Origin: a virus
Direction: 5' to 3' (one strand)
Length of the DNA stretch: 27,367 nucleotides
Virus record (IMG/VR): IMGVR_UViG_3300037808_000735
Span: 1 to 27,367 of that record
In this document: one piece after another, positions 7,126 through 12,596 of the stretch
Layout of the letters: every line of letters begins with the position of its first letter
How positions within the stretch are numbered: position 1 is the first letter of the stretch
Notes under the pieces: model-generated
Databases searched by the model: none
Seen by the model: the letters and a program-made list of their open reading frames with translations, nothing else
What the model was told of the DNA's origin: nothing
Translations under genes and position numbers: made by a program

Positions 7126-7403
7126 AATAACCGATTGATGTGAAATGAAGATATTTCACTAAGTCTAGCGCTGCGGTATCGTTAATACATTAGCAAGTAT
7201 AATTTGGAACCTTAGTTGAGATGTATATTATCATATTCAGTAATAGCAGTGATTAAATCACTATATGATATTGTTGATTTTGTTTTCTTGGTATTGTTCT
7301 CTGTTTGTAACATTAATTCACAATTTAACATGTGTTTAATAGTAAAACATCTCTCTTACAAAGAGGAGCCAAAGGAGCGTTACCTTTATTGGATACCAAA
7401 AAT
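7126..7403 (+). other. Spacer between tRNAs with a strong composite stem-loop
   Basis: No convincing gene. GTGAAAT (7140-7146) pairs with ATTTCAC (7153-7159). A larger structure pairs TATCATAT (7229-7236) with ATATGATA (7263-7270), enclosing AGTGATT/AATCACT (7248-7254 and 7256-7262). An unpaired 11-nt segment on one side makes it look like a bulged small-RNA fold. A 65-codon open frame runs through 7216-7413 into tRNA-Trp, but it has no ribosome-binding site and is best ignored. Some of this spacer may be the remains of further tRNAs. Confidence 0.45.
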
Positions 7404-7477
7404 GTCGTGTTAGCTCCAATTGGCAGAGCAGGAGTTTCCAACACTCATGGTTCGGGGTTCGAATCCCTGGCACGGCG
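7404..7477 (+). tRNA. tRNA-Trp(CCA)
   Basis: Acceptor GTCGTGT pairs with GCACGGC using two G-U pairs. The anticodon loop TTCCAAC gives CCA and the T loop is TTCGAAT. The outermost anticodon-stem pair is a G-A mismatch. The 3' CCA is not encoded (GCCC follows). The next RNA element starts only two bases later. Confidence 0.85.
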
Positions 7478-7479
7478 CC

Positions 7480-7551
7480 CGTAATCGATCAAGAGATCAT
7501 TCATCTTTCATAAAGAAGAATAGCTTGGGGCAGTACCAAGGATTACGACCA
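7480..7551 (+). ncRNA. tRNA-like element with CAU anticodon loop and non-canonical D and T loops
   Basis: Acceptor CGTAATC (7480-7486) pairs perfectly with GATTACG (7541-7547), followed by ACCA (7548-7551). The anticodon-type loop TTCATAA (7507-7513) holds CAT. In place of the T arm, CTTGG/CCAAG (7524-7528, 7536-7540) closes a seven-base loop GGCAGTA rather than TTCRANY. The D-arm equivalent is GATC-AAGA-GATC, with no GG in its loop. It sits in line between tRNA-Trp and tRNA-Ala and has a proper 3' end, so it is likely transcribed and processed with them. A second element of the same design lies at 12597-12667. Could be a divergent tRNA-Met/Ile2 or a tRNA mimic. Confidence 0.65.
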
Positions 7552-7568
7552 TATAATGTTATAAAATA

Positions 7569-7644
7569 GGGGAATGGGCTTGGGTACCCAGGATTCTTTT
7601 GCAAGGAGTCAGCTTGATCAGTTCAATTCTGATATTCTCTACCA
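7569..7644 (+). tRNA. tRNA-Ala(UGC)
   Basis: Acceptor GGGGAAT pairs with ATTCTCT, and the third pair is G3-U70, the main alanine identity element. The anticodon loop TTTGCAA gives TGC. The T arm ATCAG-TTCAATT-CTGAT is regular. ACCA is encoded. The D loop GGGTACCC is on a short three-pair stem. Confidence 0.88.
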
Positions 7645-7651
7645 GTTATAT

Positions 7652-7724
7652 GCCTGTGAGCTAATGGATAGACGCCAGCCTTCCAAGCTGTGCTGAGAGG
7701 TTTCGATCACCTCCACAGGCTCCA
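7652..7724 (+). tRNA. tRNA-Gly(UCC)
   Basis: Acceptor GCCTGTG pairs fully with CACAGGC, then TCCA. The anticodon loop CTTCCAA gives TCC. The D arm contains the usual AATGG stretch, and the T loop is TTCGATC. Confidence 0.93.
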
Positions 7725-7749
7725 TTTAATGATTGATGTAATATATTTA

Positions 7750-7833
7750 GTCTTTTGTTCCTGACATCAGTCTTCTAAACTGATCCAAGAGTTAGGTGGA
7801 TGGCGTGAGGTTCGATTCCTCCAGAGGACACCA
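7750..7833 (+). tRNA. Atypical tRNA-Arg(UCU) lacking a normal D arm
   Basis: Acceptor GTCTTTT pairs with AGAGGAC using two G-U pairs, then ACCA. The anticodon stem-loop TCAGT-CTTCTAA-ACTGA gives TCT. The T arm has a TTCGATT loop. Only about ten bases separate the acceptor from the anticodon stem, too few for a D arm, while about 21 bases lie between the anticodon stem and the T arm. These can form a TCCA/TGGA variable hairpin, or even resemble a displaced D arm (TTAGGTGGATGG). It may be non-functional or structurally unusual. Confidence 0.65.
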
Positions 7834-7839
7834 ACAAAC

Positions 7840-7925
7840 GGAAGATAAACTAGTCAGGGACTAGACTTGTTTGCTAAACAATGTGAACCGCAAGGTTTGA
7901 ATTTCGAATATTCTGTCTTCCACCA
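7840..7925 (+). tRNA. tRNA-Ser(GCU)
   Basis: Class II tRNA. Acceptor GGAAGAT pairs with GTCTTCC, followed by ACCA. The anticodon loop TTGCTAA gives GCT. A long variable arm AACC-GCAA-GGTT fits serine. Confidence 0.92.
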
Positions 7926-7930
7926 ATAAA

Positions 7931-8005
7931 GGGCCTTTAGCTTAAAGGTAAAGCACTCCACTCATAATGGATTGAGTCTAGGTTCGATTCCTGGAAGGCC
8001 CACCA
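7931..8005 (+). tRNA. tRNA with CAU anticodon (Met, or Ile2 after lysidine modification)
   Basis: Acceptor GGGCCTT pairs fully with AAGGCCC, then ACCA. The anticodon loop CTCATAA gives CAT and the T loop is TTCGATT. The acceptor has C4-G69 and C5-G68, as in the bacterial tRNA-Ile2 recognised by TilS, so Ile2 is slightly favoured over elongator Met. Canonical throughout, unlike the CAU elements at 7480 and 12597. Confidence 0.92.
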
Positions 8006-8016
8006 TGTTACATAAT

Positions 8017-8088
8017 GCCCTTGTAGTCTAATGGAAAGGCTACAGTCTTCGAAACTGTTATATAGAGGTTCGAATCCTCTCAAGGGTA
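8017..8088 (+). tRNA. tRNA-Arg(UCG)
   Basis: Acceptor GCCCTTG pairs with CAAGGGT through one terminal G-U pair. The anticodon loop CTTCGAA gives TCG. The T arm AGAGG-TTCGAAT-CCTCT is perfect. CCA is not encoded (ACTA follows). Confidence 0.9.
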
Positions 8089-8095
8089 CTAAATT

Positions 8096-8188
8096 GGAAG
8101 TCCCATCCGATGGTTGGCGACGGATGCTGTCTTGAAAACAGTTAGCTCTGAAACGGGCGTTAGGGTTCGATCCCCTAGGCTTCCGCCA
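8096..8188 (+). tRNA. tRNA-Ser(UGA)
   Basis: Class II tRNA of 93 bases. Acceptor GGAAGTC pairs with GGCTTCC (six Watson-Crick pairs and one weak inner pair), then GCCA. The anticodon loop CTTGAAA gives TGA, and there is a long variable arm after the anticodon stem. Confidence 0.92.
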
Positions 8189-8218
8189 TTTTATATACAG
8201 TTGAATAGTTATTCGCTA

Positions 8219-8247
8219 TTGACTTTCATTATTTTATATGGTATACT
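8219..8247 (+). promoter_or_regulatory. Sigma70-type promoter
   Basis: TTGACT (8219-8224), 17-nt spacer, TATACT (8242-8247). It lies 30 bases after the last tRNA of the first group and serves the two genes that follow, and possibly the Gln/Cys tRNAs. Confidence 0.8.
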
Positions 8248-8325
8248 AAAGTTAAATACTATTTCATGAAATGTTATAGTGTAATATTAATAACTGTGGT
8301 AATTAATTTCAGGAGAAATGTAGAT

Positions 8326-8583
8326 ATGACAGAAGCAGAATACGATTTATTTGAACAGTTAACGGTAGTTGATGATCAACAAGCTAAACGAATTACTGAA
8401 TTAGAAGCTAGATTGGAAGAATTAGAGAATAATAACAATATACCTCTGTATTATCCGACTCCACCAACTTTTAAATCTGAATCCCCAGTGTGCAATCTAT
8501 GTGGAATGGATTTTAACGGCACTACTGGATATGTATGTACTAATATGAATTGTCCAATGGGTCGTGGGCCAATAATATCCTAA
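8326..8583 (+). CDS. Small protein with coiled coil and Cys4 zinc-ribbon-like end
   Basis: An 85-residue protein from the ATG at 8326, which has AGGAG upstream; the frame is open further 5' but without a start signal. Residues about 18-37 (QQAKRITELEARLEELENNN) form a short coiled coil suitable for dimerisation. The C-terminal part has C56-x-x-C59 and C71-x4-C76, a likely single zinc site. This is a common design among small phage proteins of unknown role. It is followed after 15 bases by the phosphatase gene, with which it is presumably co-transcribed. Confidence 0.78.
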   Translation: MTEAEYDLFEQLTVVDDQQAKRITELEARLEELENNNNIPLYYPTPPTFKSESPVCNLCGMDFNGTTGYVCTNMNCPMGRGPIIS

Positions 8584-8598
8584 CAATAGAGAAATAAA

Positions 8599-9039
8599 AT
8601 GAAAATACAAAATGTTTCATATGCTGATATTGTTACAGGAGTTCACGTGAATCCAGGAACAAACTCAATGCTTATACAGATTGTTGATCCTGGTATGGAA
8701 TTTCCGTTGCCTAATCATCAGTTCAAAAGTATGCATCAGTTTGAATTTACAGATGTTGAATGTTCTGATGATGTTGGTTGGGAGTCTAGAATAACAAAAG
8801 CACAAACACGAGACATCGCAAATTTAATTAGAAAAGCGAAGCACGGTGATATGAATATAGTAGTTCATTGTGTTGCAGGCGTATGCCGTTCTGGTGCTGT
8901 GGTTGAAGTAGCAACGATGGCAGGTTTTGATGATATTCCTGGAATATTCAGACTTCCAAATATATATGTTAAAAGGATGTTGATGGAAGAATTTGGATAT
9001 TATGTAACAAAATCTGACTTTGATAATATATTTAAATAA
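8599..9039 (+). CDS. Dual-specificity / tyrosine-phosphatase-like protein
   Basis: A 146-residue protein with the cysteine-phosphatase signature H90-C91-V-A-G-V-C96-R97-S98, that is HCX5RS, preceded by a hydrophobic beta strand (NIVVH). Upstream residues including D73 and the SDDVGWESRI loop could supply the general acid. The size fits a minimal DSP or PTP-like domain. Proteins of this kind occur in large phages and may act on host phosphoproteins, RNA 5' ends or nucleotides; the sequence does not show which. A second Cys (C96) inside the loop could form a redox pair with the nucleophile. It is flanked by tRNA genes on both sides, with the tRNA-Gln four bases downstream of its stop. Confidence 0.82.
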   Translation: MKIQNVSYADIVTGVHVNPGTNSMLIQIVDPGMEFPLPNHQFKSMHQFEFTDVECSDDVGWESRITKAQTRDIANLIRKAKHGDMNIVVHCVAGVCRSGAVVEVATMAGFDDIPGIFRLPNIYVKRMLMEEFGYYVTKSDFDNIFK

Positions 9040-9043
9040 CATT

Positions 9044-9117
9044 TCTCCTGTCGTCTAATGGTCGGACAATAGACTTTGAATCTGTTTATGAAGGTTCGAA
9101 TCCTTCCAGGAGATCCA
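9044..9117 (+). tRNA. tRNA-Gln(UUG)
   Basis: Acceptor TCTCCTG pairs fully with CAGGAGA, then TCCA. The anticodon loop CTTTGAA gives TTG and the T loop is TTCGAAT. It starts four bases after the phosphatase stop. Confidence 0.95.
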
Positions 9118-9123
9118 ATTAAT

Positions 9124-9201
9124 GCACATGTACCAAAGTGGTTTAATGGAACAGATTGCAAATCTGTATAGTCGTTGGTTCGAATCCAATCATGTGCTCC
9201 A
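9124..9201 (+). tRNA. tRNA-Cys(GCA)
   Basis: Acceptor GCACATG pairs fully with CATGTGC, then TCCA. The anticodon loop TTGCAAA gives GCA. The T arm TTGG-TTCGAAT-CCAA is regular, with a slightly long D region. Confidence 0.94.
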
Positions 9202-9263
9202 AACATCTAGAATTTAATTTAACATTTTATTTAAATTCAAAGAGTTAAATGAGTAAATAACTG

Positions 9264-9291
9264 TTGACTTTTTCTTCAAATCCTGTATAAT
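9264..9291 (+). promoter_or_regulatory. Strong sigma70-type early promoter, near-copy of the one at 5567
   Basis: TTGACT (9264-9269), 16-nt spacer, TATAAT (9286-9291). The 60-odd bases 9256-9322 differ from 5559-5625 at only a few positions, including the leader and the AAGCAAGAAAGGAAA segment, although the genes that follow are unrelated. Confidence 0.88.
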
Positions 9292-9322
9292 AGACCTTAC
9301 TAAAGCAAGAAAGGAAACTAAA

Positions 9323-9517
9323 ATGAATATAATATACGAAGAGATGTTACATAATATTAAAGAGCATATTGATATTAATTATGACTCAACGGAAGTTGAT
9401 CCAGAAACTGCGTATGATTTAATTAGAGGAGTTGCTATTGCTATAGCAATGGATCAAGATGATATTTATGATGATTACATTGAATTGTGTAAAGAGGAGA
9501 ATTGTTACAATGATTAA
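9323..9517 (+). CDS. Small acidic hypothetical protein
   Basis: A 64-residue acidic protein, first after the early promoter, with AAGGAAA before its ATG. It is helical in character, with GVAIAIAMDQDDIYDDYIEL. No recognised family. Its final eight bases overlap the next gene. Likely an early host-takeover or accessory protein by position only. Confidence 0.72.
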   Translation: MNIIYEEMLHNIKEHIDINYDSTEVDPETAYDLIRGVAIAIAMDQDDIYDDYIELCKEENCYND

Positions 9518-9698
9518 ATTTTTTGATGAACGTGATTTTAGAGAAATGTTAGGTCCAGAGGTGGTTAGAAAATTAACAATCACTGGTACTGATGTATCAG
9601 AGTTGTACGAGTCTTTTAGAGAATGTAAACACTCTCCAGTGAGTATGGATTATCATAATCTAAGCTTAGTTTTCAGATTGTTGGAACCAGAAGAATAA
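9510..9698 (+). CDS. Small hypothetical protein
   Basis: A 62-residue protein. I take the ATG at 9510 (product begins MIKFFDERDF) rather than an upstream in-frame ATG at 9459, because GAGGAG lies before 9510 and the upstream extension is just the shadow of the previous gene. It ends in the acidic sequence RLLEPEE. No domain recognised. Overlap with the preceding gene suggests coupled translation. Confidence 0.7.
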   Translation: MIKFFDERDFREMLGPEVVRKLTITGTDVSELYESFRECKHSPVSMDYHNLSLVFRLLEPEE

Positions 9699-9716
9699 TT
9701 AAATAGGAGAAGTAAA

Positions 9717-9884
9717 ATGAATGAAGTAAAAAATTACAATTACAATTATAATAATGTTGGTTGGGTTATTGTTTTTTTGGTGTTATTATTTCAAAATTTT
9801 GAAGATAGTAATGGAGTGGAGACAGAAAAAGATTTATACGACCATATCTATCTAATCGTGGATAATACAGTGACAGGTAAGTAA
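9717..9884 (+). CDS. Small one-helix membrane protein, possibly 5' part of a split gene
   Basis: A 55-residue ORF with AGGAG ahead of its ATG. After an Asn/Tyr-rich start (NYNYNYNN) comes a hydrophobic helix VGWVIVFLVLLF, then an acidic tail. It ends at a TAA (9882-9884), but the same frame stays open directly after it and continues into the coding-like sequence of the next entry. The two may therefore be one gene with a stop codon in the middle. Confidence 0.6.
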   Translation: MNEVKNYNYNYNNVGWVIVFLVLLFQNFEDSNGVETEKDLYDHIYLIVDNTVTGK

Positions 9885-9917
9885 TATGATAACGGAGTTA
9901 TCGATATATCCGCTGAT

Positions 9918-10100
9918 ATGCGCCTAATGAAAGAAGAGCATCCAAAATTTGAATTTGAGGGTAATGCTAAGAAAGTGGATATTGAAGTATTGCTATGGAA
10001 CGCTATTGCTATAGCTGATAACTTGTCTATTGCTGATGGTATTTCTTTTATGAGAGAAGTTATTATTATTGCATCAGCATATGCTCACAATAAAAAATAA
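9918..10100 (+). CDS. Small hypothetical protein, in frame with the preceding ORF
   Basis: A 60-residue ORF from ATG 9918. There is no good ribosome-binding site before this ATG, and the eleven codons between the upstream TAA and this ATG (beginning YDNGVIDISAD) read like normal protein. This suggests the true gene starts farther upstream and is broken, or that the stop is read through. The rest is helical: VDIEVLLWNAIAIADNLSIADG. No family recognised. Confidence 0.5.
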   Translation: MRLMKEEHPKFEFEGNAKKVDIEVLLWNAIAIADNLSIADGISFMREVIIIASAYAHNKK

Positions 10101-10121
10101 ATTTATTAAAAAAGGTAAAAT

Positions 10122-10304
10122 ATGAAATTACTAATTAAACGGCTGTTAACACCTATATTATTTTTAGGATTTCCTTTCTTCTTTGTTATAAAGTGGTTAT
10201 TCTGGGATGAATTTGATTCTAAATTTTATAAAGATCCTTGGGAATGTACTTGGTATACGTTTTTAATGGTTAGTGGATGGAAAAGTGACAGTTGTATATT
10301 ATAG
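10122..10304 (+). CDS. Small membrane protein
   Basis: A 60-residue protein with AAAAGG upstream. The first 27 residues form a basic-then-hydrophobic segment (KRLLTPILFLGFPFFFVIKWLFW), a likely membrane anchor with the N terminus in the cytoplasm. The remainder is aromatic-rich with two cysteines. Function unknown. The next frame begins inside its 3' end. Confidence 0.62.
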   Translation: MKLLIKRLLTPILFLGFPFFFVIKWLFWDEFDSKFYKDPWECTWYTFLMVSGWKSDSCIL

Positions 10305-10557
10305 ATTAGTAGATGAATGTGAAGATAGTTACTACAAGCTGGAAACACTGTGAGATGTTACATCTCAACAAGATTATATTGCAGGAGACTCTGCTGAAAA
10401 TTACTTTAAGTATTACGATGGCATTGAACATACTGAAGCAGGTGATAGCTTATTAATTTCACTGCATACTGCAAAAACTGAGGAATCGGAGATAGGAATG
10501 TTAATATGTTCAGTAAGTCTAGCTACACTTGTTTTAGTATATTATTTGTCCTTGTAA
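10285..10557 (+). pseudogene. Small membrane protein gene interrupted by an in-frame TGA
   Basis: Reading from GTG 10285 gives 22 codons (VVYYRLVDECEDSYYKLETL), a TGA at 10351-10353, then 67 further open codons in the same frame ending at TAA 10555. The second part reads as ordinary protein (DVTSQQDYIAGDSAENYF...) and ends in a hydrophobic helix (MLICSVSLATLVLVYYL), so the whole looks like one C-terminally anchored membrane protein of 90 residues. TGA for TGG (Trp) would be a single-base change. Either a recent nonsense mutation or stop readthrough. Confidence 0.55.
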
Positions 10558-10870
10558 ATTCCCTTCATAACCATTGAAGTAAAATAGTGGTCTGATCTTA
10601 GAGTATAAGGTGCTTAGCGAGGATAATGACGTTACGGTTTATCTACGATAATTGATACGAGCAGAGCATACTGCTATGTTAGTAAATAAAACACTCACGC
10701 TATCTCATCTAATTGGAACTAGGTGGTGGAAAACCTTAATGGTTTGAAGTAGCCTTGTTATGCTATACGATAGATAGTTCGAATCTATCCGGGGGAAAGG
10801 GCACGCGAATAAGACCCTGTGCCCCGAGGTCATAAGGGGTCAATGCGACAATGACATGTATAGTATTTGA
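10558..10870 (+). other. Non-coding stretch with an orphan tRNA T arm
   Basis: No gene is visible. A T arm GATAG-TTCGAAT-CTATC (10773-10789) is perfect, and the following CGGGGGA could be an acceptor 3' half, but I find no 5' partner within the expected 75 bases. A GC-rich segment after it has two competing hairpins: GGGCAC (10799-10804) with GTGCCC, or GACCC with GGGTC downstream. AGCAG/CTGCT around 10669-10684 forms another small stem. The stretch looks like the decayed end of a tRNA cluster. Confidence 0.45.
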
Positions 10871-10931
10871 CTCCCTGAGTGTGTGGTCACAAATGCATAT
10901 TGGCGGTTCAATTCCGTTGCAGGGAGGCGCA
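10870..10931 (+). ncRNA. Truncated tRNA-like element
   Basis: CTCCCTG near 10871 pairs perfectly with CAGGGAG at 10920-10926. A T arm GGCGG-TTCAATT-CCGTT sits just inside, and GCGCA follows in the place of the 3' end. Only about 25 bases lie between the acceptor and the T arm, with one small hairpin (TGTG-TGGT-CACA), so either the D or anticodon arm is missing. Probably a tRNA remnant. It precedes the next gene by some 45 bases. Confidence 0.5.
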
Positions 10932-10976
10932 TTTGAAGTATTAAGCATGTTAACTTGTTACTGGAGGAGAATATCA

Positions 10977-11312
10977 ATGACATATGATGTTAAATATAAC
11001 TCGATTGATGAAAACAGTCAAATAGAAGTTTTAAGGGTGTATATAGATATTGAATTCTTATCTGATGTACCAGTGATAATAAATATAATAGACGAGTCTG
11101 GTAAAAAATATGGTTCATTAAGTCATATTAACCATCCTAGTTTTGAAGCAACTAGAACTCTACTAGAGGAAAAAGGATATTTGCTAGTAGAAAGGGGATG
11201 GTGTAATGGTGATGTAATATTAAGAGATTTTTATTTCAATGATAAGTTACTTAAAGCAGGCACGAGTTTTTATTCAGCAGTTGCTATGGGTATACGCTCT
11301 CAGTTTAATTGA
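10977..11312 (+). CDS. Hypothetical protein, convergent with the capsid-like gene
   Basis: A 111-residue protein from the ATG at 10977, which has a strong GGAGGAG; the open frame upstream runs through the tRNA-like element and should be ignored. Beta-rich in character (EVLRVYIDIEFLSDVPVIINIIDESG). No family recognised. Its stop overlaps the 3' end of the minus-strand gene by eight bases, and there is no terminator between them, so transcription from the two sides collides here. Confidence 0.72.
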   Translation: MTYDVKYNSIDENSQIEVLRVYIDIEFLSDVPVIINIIDESGKKYGSLSHINHPSFEATRTLLEEKGYLLVERGWCNGDVILRDFYFNDKLLKAGTSFYSAVAMGIRSQFN

Positions 11313-12162
11313 TATCAAATTTCATTAACATTTCGGAACCGACAGAAGATAATGGATTCATTGCTAAAGCATATCTATTGATGATTCCGATGTTATCTTG
11401 CATAGATTTGGAGAATGTGCTTGTTACAATTTCTTGTTGATAAGTTCCCATTATTAAAGATGAAGAAGCACCGAATTCATCATTTTCCTCTTTAAGTCCT
11501 ATGAACGCTTTAGTTGCACTAATGTCTGGATTTACATAGTATAGAGTTTTACCTACACGTCCAACTATTAATCTTTTGCTTCTAGATGTTACATATTCAC
11601 TTCCTCCAATATACGCATTCAATGCTGATATACTAGCAGCTGCTTTATATGGAAGGATAACAAAGGCATCATACGTTCGGAAATTAGGTGTATTCATTTT
11701 CATCACTAATTCTTGTACCCTCTGAGTGATCTCGAATAATGATGTTTCAGAGCTTCCTTTATCTGATAATGTTAAAACTGGTGTAGATAATGAGTTATTA
11801 TCGAGATAATTTAGTAACGTATAATCTTCATTTGATTCTACTATACTCTTCAATAATTTACTTGCATAATTTTGTCCTGTATCTCCATATTGAATAGATA
11901 TATCTTTAATAGCTTCTGTAGATAAACCAGTTTGTAGTGGGTTAGATGTATCGGTATTTACTTGAAGAACACTTTCAACTGCTTCATAAGCATTTGAACC
12001 AGTTTGTTTCTTAATGTTTATTATCTTACCACTTGGTAATTTCATTGGTACTATAGTAGCAATTTCACGCATTAATGATAAAGTTGGAAGCTCCTGAAAA
12101 TTTGTGATTACATCATTAAAATTATATTGAGCTGCATTGTTTACTATTGTATTTTCGTTCAT
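11305..12162 (-). CDS. Capsid-fold protein, diverged T4 gp23/gp24-like
   Basis: A 285-residue minus-strand protein with AAGGAATAAC before its ATG. Residues 28-50 (LSLMREIATIVPMKLPSGKI...) match the gp23 segment RDIVGVQPMTGPTGLIF. Residues 158-180 (NTPNFRTYDAFVILPYKAA) match the gp23 VVASPEVAS region. Residues 205-270 (KTLYYVNPD...IGLKE..DEFGASSSLIMGTYQQE...RYALAMNPL) follow the gp23 C-terminal order: YVDPYA, then VGYKG.NEMDAG, PYVPL and RYGIG.NPF. It is much shorter than gp23 (521 residues) or gp24 (about 427), lacking the N-terminal propeptide and insertion domain. One of two minus-strand genes in the window, and away from structural genes. Could be a minor vertex or decoration protein, or a paralogue with another job. 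Confidence 0.62.
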   Translation of the reverse strand: MNENTIVNNAAQYNFNDVITNFQELPTLSLMREIATIVPMKLPSGKIINIKKQTGSNAYEAVESVLQVNTDTSNPLQTGLSTEAIKDISIQYGDTGQNYASKLLKSIVESNEDYTLLNYLDNNSLSTPVLTLSDKGSSETSLFEITQRVQELVMKMNTPNFRTYDAFVILPYKAAASISALNAYIGGSEYVTSRSKRLIVGRVGKTLYYVNPDISATKAFIGLKEENDEFGASSSLIMGTYQQEIVTSTFSKSMQDNIGIINRYALAMNPLSSVGSEMLMKFDIN

Positions 12163-12227
12163 GTTATTCCTTGTTAATATTGATTATATTTATCTATAAT
12201 ATATGTTAAGATAAATTAAAATAATCG

Positions 12228-12256
12228 TTGACTTTTATCATTATTTAGAGTATAAT
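12228..12256 (+). promoter_or_regulatory. Sigma70-type early promoter
   Basis: TTGACT (12228-12233), 17-nt spacer, TATAAT (12251-12256). It shares AAAATAA..GTTG.CTTTTATCATT with the promoter at 17128. It fires away from the capsid-like gene. A leader of about 100 bases follows, holding a seven-codon ORF at 12283 and a GTAAG/CTTAC hairpin. Confidence 0.85.
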
Positions 12257-12360
12257 ATACATATAGAAAAGGTTGTAAATAAATGATAACGCCTAATCAG
12301 CAGTAAGTTAATTGCTACCTTACCGAAAGTTAGTTCTAAGTAAATTGGATAGATTACTAA

Positions 12361-12591
12361 TTGAACAGACTAGTTAGTAGTGTTAAATACATAGAAGATA
12401 ACGGGTATCAGAGATTCTATCGGATTAATGTTAATAGCGAAAATGTATTTGAAGTGTATGAAGGTGGAGACAATAATCTTGGCTGGAATTTCAATGATGT
12501 GTACTTGATTCCAACATTAATGCAAATAGCATATCACGCTGGTAAGAATGGTGAAGAATTCAAGATATCTAATGCTGAAAGTGATAAATAA
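12361..12591 (+). CDS. Small hypothetical protein with TTG start
   Basis: A 76-residue acidic protein read from TTG 12361; no ATG is available in frame and the ribosome-binding site (GGATAG) is weak. Central part FYRINVNSENVFEVYEGGDNNLGWNF looks like a small antiparallel sheet. No family recognised. It is the only gene between the early promoter and the tRNA-like element that starts five bases after its stop. Confidence 0.55.
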   Translation: MNRLVSSVKYIEDNGYQRFYRINVNSENVFEVYEGGDNNLGWNFNDVYLIPTLMQIAYHAGKNGEEFKISNAESDK

Positions 12592-12596
12592 TCAAT

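Noticed and set aside
7160-7215. Possible tRNA-Asn with GTT in a loop
   Set aside because: The base before the would-be anticodon is C rather than the required U33, the stem has only three pairs, and no T arm is present.
7216-7413. 65-codon ORF between tRNAs
   Set aside because: No ribosome-binding site, runs through a strong hairpin and into tRNA-Trp.
9000-9206. Minus-strand ORF with sequence of the WIRTNDYTDLQSVPLNH type
   Set aside because: It is the reverse complement of tRNA-Gln and tRNA-Cys; this peptide pattern is the known false translation of tRNA T and anticodon arms.
10285-10557. General reassignment of TGA to Trp in this phage
   Set aside because: TGA ends many intact genes in the window and the encoded tRNA-Trp has a normal CCA anticodon, so only a local event is plausible.
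10763-10948. Minus-strand ORF ending FPPDRFELSIV
   Set aside because: Same tRNA-antisense type; it covers the orphan T arm and truncated tRNA-like element and has no start signal.
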